Shown here piece by piece: positions 34,680-45,000 of a stretch of 64,000 nt of DNA; positions within the stretch are counted from its first letter, which is position 1; every line of letters starts with the position of its first letter. The notes beneath the pieces are model-generated. The model made no database searches, was not told the DNA's origin, and was given only the letters and a program-made list of their open reading frames with translations. A program made the position numbers and the translations under genes. Source of the DNA: Cotesia glomerata (taxonomy: Eukaryota; Arthropoda; Insecta; Hymenoptera; Braconidae); the NCBI RefSeq assembly GCF_020080835.1, contig NC_058159.1, forward strand, positions 15,377,101 to 15,441,100. The letters run 5' to 3'.

Positions 34680-35990
34680 TACATACAGACATAGTGACAA
34701 CATCGCGGGGGTAGTCAGGGAAGCTTCCTGTGACCTTCAAACGTCGAGATCTGATGAAAACTCGATTTTTGCCAAACGGGGTAAAAACAATAACTTCCCG
34801 ATTTTTGAAAATCTGAGATTTTTAGCGGGAAGTTAAAAATTAATTTTTTTTTTAAATTAATATTTGTAGATGGAATTAAAAAAGTATTAATTGACGAAGA
34901 GATAAATTATAAAAGATTAAAGACTAGCGCAGGGTTACCTAAAAGACATGAACCCAAGTACGCAATAGATGTAATGAATTATATAAATTATTGGAGCAAC
35001 GTAATGAAAAAAGAAAAAGAGAGATTCAATGTAAGAGATTTTCTACTTATGAAACCCAAATGTTTAAACGAATTAGTGCACAGTATAAAAGTACTTATTG
35101 GTGATGATTTAAACAATATGAATGTCAATGACGTTGCTCCAAATTTGTTAGACGTAATTGAAAAAGAAAAACCGAAAACTAATTTAAAAGATTTATTGCG
35201 CAAAATTGAAGATGAAATCCCTCCAGAGTCGTGTAACCCGTTTTTAAAAAAACGAGAAACTATAATGACATCTCATTATTTTTCCTCCAAACGTTCATCT
35301 GCAGAGGAAATTATCAATAGTCCAACACCTCATCCCTCAACTGACAAAAGTTCCGAAAAAAAAAAACAAGCTAACTCTACTGTCACCTCTCAAATGCGAC
35401 TTTTTAAAAATCCAAGACCTCCTACCTCCACTGTAACTTCTCAAAGCCGACTTTTCAAAAATCCAAAACCTTCTACCTCTACTGTGACCTCCCAAATGGA
35501 TTTTTCAAGCGCTGCAGCAACACCTTCTACCTCTAATGTGACCTCTCAAACGCGACTATTCATCAATCCAAAACCTTTTACCTCCGCTGTCACCTCTCAA
35601 CCGGACTTTTTTAACGCTGTAAAATCTCCTATTTCCACTGTCGTCACCTCTCAAAAAGATTTTTCAAAGACTCCAACACCTCTAATCACCACTTTAACGT
35701 GTAAAACGGATATTTTTCCAAAATCTATTAAGTTAACACAAATAAACAGCGGTGCTGCGAGTTCTTTGAAAGAAGTAATGATTAACGGAAAAGTTGCTCA
35801 TTTAATTCCCGTTAATAACTTCAAAGTAGAATCATTAAAAATTTTAAAAGACTCGACAAACTCCATACGTGAAGAAAAAATAGATAAAGATAATTGCATT
35901 AATTATTTAAAAAATACGTATGAATCAATAAAAAAAAGAAATATGTCGTGTGACAAGTGGCTACCGGAAAAAAAAAAGAAAAAAAATTAA
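23792..35990 (+). CDS. FLYWCH zinc finger / MULE transposase-like protein, six exons (762 aa)
   Basis: Exons are 23792-24120, 27880-28123, 28205-28267, 28600-28806, 28917-29241 and 34870-35990. Phases agree at every junction. All introns are GT-AG, with GTTCGT at 28124 a weak donor. Exon 1 has a FLYWCH-like finger (FRCSKIKSERCRAYVKF; the last zinc ligand HxH is only partly kept). Exons 2-5 carry a MULE-type transposase core with DGTFE, QIYTIH, TDYEKA, HGCYFHYS and DGPESFH, so candidate D, D and E residues are present. Exon 6 is a hydrophilic tail with about six imperfect repeats around TSTVTSQ...FKNPKP. It is either a domesticated transposase gene or a young element. It probably binds DNA in the nucleus. 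Introns 1 and 5 are unusually long (3.8 and 5.6 kb) and repeat-filled. Confidence 0.75.
24140..27790. repeat. 3.6-kb AT minisatellite filling intron 1 of the MULE-like gene
   Basis: Hundreds of near-copies of 'aaattaacaataaaaatt' with A/C/G variants on the plus strand. Higher-order structure is visible. The variant 'atagtaatttaaaattt' recurs at 27074 and 27388 inside a 314-bp duplicated block. Variants 'taaatttgcaaattaac' and 'caaatcaaaaattaaaatt' recur several times. The plus strand is strongly A-rich. It is the same family as 2215-2370 and 20681-21260. Confidence 0.9.
25691..25912. mobile_element. two adjacent hairpins embedded in the minisatellite
   Basis: Hairpin 1 (25691-25824) has ends TAGTATA/TATACTA, arms including 'cagatcacatgt' and 'acatgtgatctg', and a GC-rich loop. 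Hairpin 2 (25825-25912) pairs 'ggcggaaagcggcaacttt' with 'aaagttgccactttccgcc'. Both are far GC-richer than the surroundings. Together they look like an inserted foldback element without an ORF. Confidence 0.65.
29530..29985. repeat. two consecutive hairpins of palindromic family A
   Basis: Each unit has a left arm with 'ataagcttatcctgatgtta' and a right arm with the complementary 'gtaacatcaagatgagctta' type. They are separated by (TA)n and 'gcatgtgggtac' sequences. Related to 1-220. They lie in the last intron of the MULE-like gene. Confidence 0.75.
30040..30660. repeat. dispersed repeat family C, copy 1
   Basis: Internal subrepeats of the 'cgaatcaaccgattttga...ggcg..gacg.ggtttttt' type occur at about 30330 and 30490 and match 34150-34450. 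Near the left end are 'aacttcccgcc' and short 'gagctcttcgagctc' palindromes. There is no ORF. Confidence 0.55.
30661..32990. other. intronic AT-rich DNA with a possible 1.3-kb inverted-end element
   Basis: No gene is present. Segments at about 31323-31510 and 32500-32690 share 'gagctctt', 'gacgtc' and 'agaaatctga'-type words in opposite orientation and may be ends of one old non-autonomous element. Confidence 0.3.
32224..32290 (+). pseudogene. tRNA-like remnant, possibly a SINE head
   Basis: GGTTCGAATC (32268-32277) is a perfect B-box/T-loop. Upstream 'tagggggttagg' (32230-32241) approximates an A-box at suitable spacing. The acceptor stem does not close and no anticodon arm is convincing. 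Confidence 0.35.
32987..33040. repeat. (CA)n microsatellite, left of LINE fragment
   Basis: An uninterrupted CA run of about 50 bases ends exactly where the LINE reading frame begins. Confidence 0.9.
33040..33645 (+). pseudogene. 5'-truncated R1/Jockey-type LINE, C-terminal part of ORF2
   Basis: The open frame starts at the microsatellite junction with 'SALRVASAFRTLSEEAVCV' and runs to the stop at 33643-33645. It holds the region after RT that is typical of insect non-LTR elements: GRWTHRLIPRVDIWLNR, then a zinc-binding CPSC...AEHVFFVCPRF motif. RT and endonuclease are missing. It is followed by about 240 bases of 3' UTR before a second (CA)n tract. Flanking by CA repeats on both sides fits the microsatellite-targeting branches of the R1 clade. 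The subfamily is inferred. Confidence 0.75.
33646..33960 (+). other. LINE 3' UTR and right-hand (CA)n(TA)n microsatellite
   Basis: Purine-rich 3' flank of the LINE fragment, then 'ccccccccttaaaaaaca' and a CA run (33891-33936) followed by TA repeats. No separate gene is present. Confidence 0.6.
33961..34860. repeat. dispersed repeat family C, copies 2 and 3
   Basis: A segment beginning 'gacacagtgacaacatcgcg' at 33963 and ending 'gggaagttaaaaat' is repeated at 34688-34856. Between them lie the 'aatcaaccgattttgatcgg' subrepeats shared with 30330-30640 and a (CA)n tract (34641-34674). This family naturally carries CA microsatellites, which explains the landing site of the LINE. Confidence 0.65.
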
Positions 35991-36092
35991 CAAGGCATAA
36001 AAAAAAATAAAATACATGAAAAAGACGCTTCTCAATAAATAATGTTTAGCTATTTTATTTTAAAATAATTAAAATCGTTTTTTTTTTTTTCG

Positions 36093-36159
<67 letters not shown>

Positions 36160-36385
36160 CAATTTATTATAAAAAAAAATATTTTATAATCAAGTGTTTA
36201 TTTCATTATGTACTGTAAGATTAACATATATATTATTTTTTTTTTAACAAATTAAAATTATATTTTTAGAGCCAATTAATTAATAATAATAATAATAAAA
36301 ACTTACTGAAAGCTAGTACGAATAGCCGAATAACAATCGGCTAGCCAAAGAAATTTGGCACAGATTCATTGAAGGAATGAGTTTC
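35991..36385. repeat. short intergenic stretch with (TA)n tract
   Basis: A TA run of about 58 bases (36096-36154) follows the MULE-like gene. AATAAA motifs at about 36007 and 36036 could be its polyadenylation signals. Confidence 0.6.
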
Positions 36386-36387
36386 AA

Positions 36388-36578
36388 TTAAAAGCTCAAT
36401 GTAAAATCTGGCAGCTTCCGGAAGACTCCCGCAACCCGAGAGTAGACGACCTGGAATTTAAATTTACACCGGCAATGAAGATTTTCTTATATTAGGAAGA
36501 CTAATTTTTATTAATTATTAATTACCTTGCCGCAATTAATGTACTCAACAGCTGTCATTGAATTGACGAAATTTCGAT
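36388..36578 (-). CDS. two short minus-strand exons of an unidentified gene, possibly decayed
   Basis: Exon a (complement 36578-36526) has a TTCAG acceptor and a GTAATT donor and encodes 17 residues (RNFVNSMTAVEYINCGK). Exon b follows a CCAG acceptor at 36451. The phase-consistent join gives 20 more codons to TAA 36390-36388. The alternative frame of exon b, 'LPEAARFYIELLIETHSF', looks more like a real TPR-type helix pair and runs to about 36349, but it does not fit the splice phase. A one-base indel or a misjudged intron is likely. Confidence 0.35.
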
Positions 36579-36589
36579 CTGAAAGAAAA

Positions 36590-37550
36590 AGTCAAAGAAA
36601 AATTTTTATTAATGTTACTCTATATTAGTTACATATATAAAAAATTTTTTCATTTTGTTAAATAAAATTTTTGATAACATATTTATGTTTATTTTTTAAC
36701 ATTTTTTTTTTTTTATAAGTTAGAATATTTGAAGGTTTAAAGAATTGTAATTATATTTTAATCAATTGGAACTGATTTTACACAAGGTGAGTTAAAAAAT
36801 TTTTTAAACTTTTTTTTACACTTAAATAAGAGAATAAAGAAAATTTTCAAACTTTATTACGTAAAAAATTTTTTTTGTCCTGAAAATACGTATAAAACGA
36901 TTAAAAACAAACAAATTACATCACAATCCAAAATTTCATAAAAAAATAACTCCAAGTTTTTCGCAAATTTACAAATTTTTCAACTTAAAATGTTTATTTA
37001 TAATGGATAGAAAATACTCTCAAATTTATTTTCTACTATTTATTAGATGACAAAAAAAATTAATATTAATTTTATGAAAAAAATTTTTATGAAAAATTAA
37101 TATATTACAAACTTTAAATAAATCTTTGAAAGTGTTTTATAATTGTATATTAGAAAGGTTTTTTTATAACAATTGAGTAGTAATTGTATGACACGACAAT
37201 AATAATTTGTGCTGTGTATACTCTGTCGTAAAATAATTATGAAGCTATTAATTAACAATGCAATCTATTTTAAATTTTACTTCGGTTCTTATGCTCCTAT
37301 AATTAAACATAAAATTATACTCAATGTAATGTGAAGTATGTGTTTATATTTATAAAAAATATATTTATATTCATAAAAAATGAATTTTTTAAAAATTAAT
37401 TGAAAAAAATAATATTGTTACCATGGCTTACCAGTGAGTAGATGTCAAAAACGTTAAACACTTGTTCAACATACTAAACAATTAAAAACAATAGCCATTT
37501 ATAAAACATAGCAATCCAACAATGTCGACAATCGACACACTATGTACTTT
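36590..37550. other. AT-rich intergenic DNA, no feature seen
   Basis: Poly-T/A runs only. No ORF longer than chance and no repeat matching the rest of the window was noticed. Confidence 0.5.
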
Positions 37551-37703
37551 CAAGGCCAGTTTTTCAAAACAGGATTAAAATTATCATAGATTTAAGTAAA
37601 TATTGTGAATATATGTCATAAATATTGATATATTCACAATAATATAAATAATTTAAATCCAAAATAATTTTAATTTTAATCCTGAATTGAAAAGCTGGCT
37701 CTA
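37551..37703. mobile_element. MITE-like element, family B (copy 2)
   Basis: Ends 'ggccagtttttcaa' and 'ttgaaaagctggct' are inverted repeats. The next bases, 'aggattaaaatt' and 'aattttaatcct', also pair. Same family as 1631-1772. Confidence 0.65.
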
Positions 37704-37709
37704 ACGACG

Positions 37710-39260
37710 TGATATATAGCCAGCTCGTAAATAAAACTTTCACTCTTCTCCAGTCTTCAGTACATTCCGTAGCATGACGCTATGTAACAAGTTGTTACTA
37801 ACAACCACTCTGCATACTTTGTCACAGGGTTTTTATTCCCTGTGTGCGTCCCTCCCTGCGCCTAAATTTGGCAACAGATCCACACTCGGTGTGTCTCTGA
37901 ATTTATTATTTTATATTGATTTATGAATTTATTTATTGAATTTAATATTATTAGTATTATTTATATTTGAAATTTCTAATATTATGGTTATTAATTTAAG
38001 AATTAATTTTATCTTTATTTCAGACATTTATAATGAATTATTTGTAATTTATTATTATTATTATTATTTGTGTGCATTGCCGTAAATCATTGGCATATAG
38101 TACCTAATTTTGCTATGAGTGATAAATCATAGCCTTTACTCGCACGGGTGAGGCCCTACAATATCGATCGCGAGCAAAGAGTTCATTGAATTAGGGAAAA
38201 TGGCTAGAGAGGCCCTTGTTGTCGAACACGAGGCCTCGAACGGTTTACGGTGACAAAATTGAGCAGACACGCGGTGGCCCGCTTGGTGTGAGGTAGGCAC
38301 GCGGGACCTCCGCTATTGTAAGGAGTGTGGATTTGGTGCCTTGGTTTGAGTTTCCTTTTCTGGTGAGTACTCACAAGTTGAGATCAATTAATATCCGCAC
38401 ACCGCTGTCTCCTGGCTTAAATAAGTTATTCTTTTACTGTCCAACTAAAATCACTATCGATTGATCGGGTCGATCCCGTAGCGAGTAAGGGTTATCATAA
38501 GGGAATATTTGTACCTGTCCCGAAAGCCGCGTGTTGGGTCCTCGATACGGCCAGCAATTTTTATAATTATTATTGTCAAATTAGGTTTATTATTTTGCGT
38601 CATTGACAATTATTATTGTCAAACATTAACTATCATTACAAGTATTATTTTCAAGCGCAATTCAGATTTAATATTCTTAAATTTTAATTACTGTTACGAT
38701 TATTGTTTTGATTGCGGTTATTATTATTCTCGAACGCAATATTGTAAAATAAGTTGAAGAAAAATTTATATGTTAATCACGAATTCCATAAAGGATTTAT
38801 TTTGTTATTTAAAGGATAAATTTAGTTTTAAGTAACTTTATTTTTGAATAAATAATTTATTTATTTTTATTGAAATTTTCTGATCCATTAATAATTAATG
38901 TATGAAAGCTGATTGCCGGATTCCTTTCCTATGACTCATCTTCCTATCTTAGTTAAATAATCTAGGATATTAGTTTATAATTATTTAGTTATTGTTTTTG
39001 ATTCCAAATAATATCCTAATCTCGACTTTGATTATTTCGTGATTTATTTTCCATTCTCATTAATTTAAATCGTTAATTGATCGTCCGGCGCGGCCCCTGG
39101 AATTTTTATTATTTTTGGTAATTTTCATAAAAAATTACCTGGCGTCCAAATGTGCACTAACCCAGCCTGAGGGGTTTCCGGGTTAATTTTATTATATGTT
39201 TAAAAAGGGCGAGCGTAAAATACCCTACCCAGCCGATATCTCCGCCATCGGTCGAATTTA
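37710..39260. other. GC-richer island, possible LTR or retroelement leader remnant
   Basis: Unlike the flanks, 37720-37900, 38100-38560 and 39080-39240 have balanced composition. 'acctggcgtccaaatgtg' near 39140 vaguely resembles a primer-binding site and 'tgttactaacaacc' (about 37790) a possible LTR start. No paired LTR and no coding region was found. Confidence 0.25.
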
Positions 39261-39499
39261 GTTGAATTTTGGGGAAAAGTATTGTTACAACTTTTATAGT
39301 TTACGGAAAAAATATCAGATGGCGAAAGTGGGAGCTATGGACTATACACTGTACAGTGGTACACAATACAGCGTAAAAAGAAGTGCACTACACAGTGAAA
39401 TAAGAAGTGCACTATACATTGCAATAAGAATGTAAACAAACATGAAAAGTTAATAAATAAAAAAAAAAGTTTTTACTTATTTTAACATAATAAAAATAG

Positions 39500-39613
39500 A
39501 TGTGTCTATTCACACACAAAAAATCCTGATTTATCCACGCAGCGTGGATTTAAGGCCCTTACATTTACGCGGCGTGGATTTATCAAGACTTTTTTACGTA
39601 TGAATAGACATGT
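39500..39613. repeat. 114-bp imperfect palindrome (MITE-like)
   Basis: 'tgtctattcacacacaaaaa' on the left pairs imperfectly with 'tacgtatgaatagaca' on the right. 'ttatccacgc' and 'gcgtggattta' meet near the centre. Confidence 0.65.
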
Positions 39614-39980
39614 CCAATAAAGATACAGTGTTACGTTAAAATCTTTGAAATTAAAATTTGGAACCTTTCATGAATAGATTAATGGAATACAACGTAATTA
39701 AAAAATAAGAATTGTAATAAAAAAATAACATTGATTTGCAGTGTGAATTGTAATATTTAATAGTAATTTTTAATAAATATTTCAAATGACAAAGTTAAGA
39801 GAATGAAGCCAAATTTACTACGGTAACATTGGAGTATTTGGTGTAGATATTATTTTTACGAGTGCGACCATCAAGTGTTGTCAATAGACAAATTTATTAT
39901 TTTTTTTAAATTAGATAGATCAATTATAAAAAAGAAAAATAAAAAAAATTAATAATGATTTGTAACAGTACCGGCTATGA

Positions 39981-41001
39981 GGAAAGATTCACTGGGCTAC
40001 TCTGATCGAATCTGACTGGAGGTTGGATTGGAACATCTTGTGGGACACTCGGACTTTCAAAAACAGCCTGGACTACGATACGAACTTTGTTAGGGTGATG
40101 ATTCTTACTGGATTCACCAATAGTAAATATCCGATTTCTAATGAAATCTGTTGGGAAGAAGAAGCGGACTTATGGTACTAATTTACCTGGACCGTCGATT
40201 GCTTATAAGTCTACCACTGAAGAAGGTTATCCTCGGGAAGCTATTGCTGCGCAGTTACCTCAGAGCGCTCGCTTTTCTTTGAATTTGCCTTACACTGCTT
40301 TTGAACTTGGTCACACATCAAATTTCATTGAAAGATTGACTATTGAGGTAATTTTCTAAAATTATTATTATTATAATTTATTTATCTATTTATTTATTTC
40401 ATGTTACTAATGCTAAAAAAGGGTATACAAACTTTTTTTCGTCCAATGATGTTAAGAATGTGAGGACTGTAAAAATTTACTGAGTTAATAAAAAATAAAT
40501 TTTTTTGTTGCATTATTTTTTTATGCCGAAACTTCGAAATTTAATTGAAGCTTCATATTTTTTTTTTTTTTTTTTTTTTATTTTATTTAAATACAATCAA
40601 TCATTTCTTTAATTTATAATTTTCATAGCCCGAAGATCAAAATATTCCATTTTTAAATCGAAAGGTTAAAAAATAAACATTTTTTTTATCGAAGCCAAAA
40701 AGAAGTATATGAAAAAAAGTTATTTAAAAAAAAAAATTAAAAAATGTTAATTTTTCACTTAGTTAAGGCCCAAAATGGAGTTGACCCCACTTTCAAATAA
40801 TTATCGAAATTTTTTATATGCACTTTTGAAATTAGCAACTCGATTTAATTATAATATATTGATAATAAATCTATTGAAATTGTTTCGATCTAGGTCACAG
40901 GAAAATACAGCGAGTGGCAACAAATAATCCCAAATTCGCAAATCATGGTATCTCTAACCCAATATGCGAAGCAAGCAAATGGGAAGCTCAATAATTCGTA
41001 A
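39981..41001 (+). pseudogene. unidentified gene fragment, two exons with frame breaks
   Basis: The coding-like stretch first reads in one frame from 39981 (includes 'NFVRVMILTGFTNSKYPIS') to TAA about 40178. It then continues in another frame (includes 'AIAAQLPQSARFSLNLPYTA') to a GAG|GTAATT donor at 40347. A second exon, 40894-41001, follows a TAG acceptor in phase and ends in TAA with 'KYSEWQQIIPNSQIMVSLTQ'. The frame change near 40165 and another near 40010 suggest decay. The family is not recognised. The dense, non-repetitive protein text suggests a host gene or an old viral insertion. Confidence 0.45.
40740..40805. repeat. half copy of the 23106-23293 foldback
   Basis: 'aaaatgttaatttttcac' and 'gttgaccccact' match the inverted arm at 23106-23180. 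It lies in the intron of the decayed gene. Confidence 0.5.
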
Positions 41002-41193
41002 CACATAGTAAATTAATATCCGAACAAAAACAGTTTCACTGTAAAAAATTGCGCCAAGTCCACGTTCATAAAACTCATCTCAATAACATTTGCACTTTAC
41101 AAAAAAAATTAGGCTCGTTTTAATAATTTTCATTCTCTACAAAAAGATGTGAAATACAAAAAAATACCAAGAAACCGTCATAATGTTGAAAAA

Positions 41194-41940
41194 ATTGAAA
41201 AAAAATTTGTTGAAAATTAAAAAATAAAAAAAAAAATTTTTTATCGTACTTGGCGCGCGTCATTGAGTACCCCAAATTTTTTCGGAAGAATTTCAACTCA
41301 AGAAAAAACGATTTCGCTTGTATATATATGATCATATTATATATTTATATAGATTTCATTAGTCAAGGATACTGAACTCATTGAAAACATTGCTTAGTGT
41401 ATTAATTATCAGTTTTAGTGAAAAAACCCGTTTTTAAAATTTTTTTTAGATCTTTAGTGAAAACAACTGTCAATATGGTGGTGTGTTCAAGAAATCTGAA
41501 ATTATATAAAATTTTTGGATTCATTTTTTTCAGCTTCGTCATTAATCTTTAATGAAGAACCTTATGCAATATTAAAGCTTGATATTGCTTCGTTTAATTG
41601 TAATTAACACATTTTTATTGGCACTCACACCGCATTTTCCCAATTTAGTCGGCCATATGTTTTATTTTTTAGTAAACACAATTCTCACAATGCAACCGAC
41701 CCAACGTATGCATGCGTATCGACTTGTATGAAGTTTGCATAACTGCGTATGACATTTCTATTTTACCTAACTTTTGTAAAACTTATTATGAAATAACATA
41801 GGTTGACTTACTTATAAATTTCTCAACATTAAAAGGATGTTCATTTATCCTGAAAAAATTTGGGGTACTCAATGACGCGCGCCAAGTACGATAAAAAAAT
41901 TTTTTTTTATTTTTTAATTTTCAACAAATTTTTTTCAATT
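41194..41940. mobile_element. inverted-repeat element cut by the assembly gap
   Basis: Arms of about 88 bases at 41194-41282 and 41852-41940, containing 'tacttggcgcgcgtcattga' and its complement, flank 570 bp without an ORF. The right arm runs into the N block, so the true inverted repeat may be longer. Confidence 0.7.
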
Positions 41941-42040
41941 NNNNNNNNNNNNNNNNNNNNNNNNNNNNNNNNNNNNNNNNNNNNNNNNNNNNNNNNNNNN
42001 NNNNNNNNNNNNNNNNNNNNNNNNNNNNNNNNNNNNNNNN
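41941..42040. other. assembly gap (100 N)
   Basis: A round-number N run. The 5' LTR, leader and most of gag of copy 2 are missing here. Confidence 0.95.
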
Positions 42041-42062
42041 GTATAACACAAGCCATTTAAAC

Positions 42063-45000
42063 TAGAGAAGGCCGGGGCAGCAATATCCCCCGCTGAAACG
42101 GCCGACTCAAAAACCTCGGAAAACAGCGAACGTAAGCTAAGAGAGAAAAATATTAAACTATATGGGAAAATACATACAAAAATAAAATTCAATGCGAAGG
42201 AAGTTAAGGGTGGAAAAGCAACATTTTTAATAGACACTGGGGCAGAAATAAACCTTATTAGGGACAGCACGCTAGGAACAGAGACAAAAATCGACCGATC
42301 AAAGAGAACGAGACTCTAAGGAATCACATCAGTAGCAGTTATAAGTTTAGGACAGGTAAAATTAGAAATCGAAGGCCGAACAACCATCTTCGATGTCGTA
42401 GGGGATGAATTCAACCTAAAAGAAGACGGAATCCTGGGGTTACCCTTCTTGGGAGAGCAAGAAGTGAAGATCGACTTCAAAAACAAAAATTTAACTCTTG
42501 GCAATAAAAACTTTAAATTCCAAGAAGAGATCATCAGAATACTTAGGAGATGCGCGCATCTGGTACATGTCAAGGTGATCAATGCTGAAAAAGAGGGGTA
42601 CATTCCGCGATGCGACATAGCACCTGGCGTTTATCTGGGAGATGCAGTCGTGGCTGTCAACAACGGGGTAGCATGCATGTATGCTTACAACACAACAGAT
42701 GAGGAACACATATTTACAGTGCCGTACCTGGAGGTTGGAAAATTTGAAGAGAAATTAAACGAAGCAACGATACATAGCGTTTACGAGGAAGGTGCGAATG
42801 AGGAGACGAGGCAAGAACGAGCAGACAAAATACTTGAGATTATACCAACAGAACACCTTGGGGAGGAAGAATTAGAAATGGTACGTCAAAATATTTGGTA
42901 CGAGCCTGACATATACATACTACCTGGGGAGAAACTTCAAGCAGCAAAAGTACCACCACACAGAATACGGACGACTGACGATATCCCAATAAATGTTAAA
43001 CAATACCGAATGCCTCATAATTTAAAAAACGAACTAAAATCACAAATACAAGGCATGCTGGATGCCGATATAATCGAACCTTCCGATTCACCATATAGTT
43101 CGCCTGTATGGATTGTGCCCAAGAAACCAAAACCCGACGGATCAAAAAATTGGAGGCTGGTGATAGATTTTCGCAAATTAAATGACAAAACAATTCCGAA
43201 CTCATACCCGCTACCTGATATTCGAGACATACTTGACCAACTTGGTGGCGCTACGTATTTTTCGGTCTTCGATCTCGACTCAGGATTTCATCAGATTCCA
43301 TTGGCAGAAGAAGATAAACATAAAACAGCATTCTCGGTTCCAATGGGTCACTATCATTATAAAAGAATGGCAATGGGACTTAAAGGAGCTCCACCAACAT
43401 TCCAGGGTACCATGGAGTGCGTGTTATCAGGCTTACAGGGGGAGTTATTATTCGTATACATGGACGATGGAGTAATATATGGAAGATCGCTGGAGGAACA
43501 CCGCCAGAAATACGAAAAGTTTGCTGACAGATTGAAGAAAGTAGGATTGAAGCTAAAACCATCAAAGTGTGAATTTCTACGTCGAGAAGTTACATATCTG
43601 GGGCACATTATCAGCGCAGATGGAGTCAGACCAAATCCAACGAAGGTGGAAGCTGCGGAGAGGTTCAAAAGGCCAACAAACGAAAAGAAAATCCGAGAAT
43701 TCCTGGGATTAGCCGGCTATTACAGAAGATTCATCAAGAATTTTGCAGGAAAGGCCAAACCATTAACGGACCTGCTCAAAAAAGACACGCCCTTTGTATG
43801 GGAAGAGGCCCAGGATAATGCATTCAAAACATTGAAAAAAGAGTTATGCGAAGGAGTTACATTGCAATATCCCGATTTCGAAAAACCTTTCATAGTCACG
43901 ACAGATGCGTCAGAATATGCAGTGGGAGCAATATTAAGTCAGGGTAAACTTGGAGAAGATAGAGCAATAAGTTACGCCTCAAGAGCAATGTCATCAGCCG
44001 AGCGAAATTATAATGTCACGAAGAAGGAACTACTGGCAATAATGTACGCTATAGAAACATTTAGGCCGTACATCTATGGCAGGAATTTCACCTTAGTCAC
44101 TGACCACCAACCATTAGCGTGGCTGAAATCAACGAAAAGGCCTGGTGAACATCTACGACGATGGGTCGATCGATTGGAAGAATATAACTATACAATTGTA
44201 CACCGTTCAGGTAAGAGCAACTCAAATGCAGACGCGCTCTCCAGGAACCCAGTACGAGATGAAAATGGTCAGCTCCTACCGTTAGCAGAAGTAGACATGG
44301 CAAAAAGAGGAAGGAAAGAAAATACAGCAACATCATCAACGGAGCAGGGCGGTCCAAGGAAAAGAGCACGTAGGAAAAAACGAATGCCAAAAGGAATGGA
44401 GCAGTCCAGTGACGATTCGACATTCGACTCCGAATTCGAAAAAGAATCCCACGTAGATATGGAGTTGACATCAGCAGTGGCGGGACCCTCGGGAATGCAA
44501 ATGGAAAAAAGGAAAAGGGGACGTCCAAAAGGAAGCAAAAATAAACCCAAGTCAACACCAAGGCTGGAATCAGGAAATAATCGTAATCAGCGAGAATATC
44601 AAACAAGAAGTAAAGATGCTGCAAGTAAAAGCAGAAGGAAAGAGTCACTAGAAGATTCGGAAAGTGACAAAGATACGGATTCGGCACCGGAAACACAAGG
44701 AGGCAGGCTCCAGCCATCAGAACGAAAAGATGCAGTGATTAACGAAAGCGACGATGAAGTAATAGGATCTGGAACGCAGGACAAGGAAGTAGAGAATCGG
44801 GATGACCTATGGGGGCAGTTATTAACGGAAAATCCCGGAACAAGGAGTACAGACGACAGCGACACCGTAAATCCAATGCATCGCGAGTTAAGCGTGCCAG
44901 AAGGATACTCCACCGATCCAGAAGAAGAATCAAATGTAAAATACACCAGGCAGCATGTAACAGATGTCAACGACAACTTTGTATTCTTCCTACCTGCCAG

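Noticed and set aside
38509..38757. 82-codon plus-strand ORF
   Set aside because: Composition of the second half follows (ATT)n-type DNA; no domain, splice site or homologous frame seen.
41860..42270. ORFs running through the N block at 41941-42040 (likewise at 56041-56140)
   Set aside because: Translation across unknown bases is meaningless.
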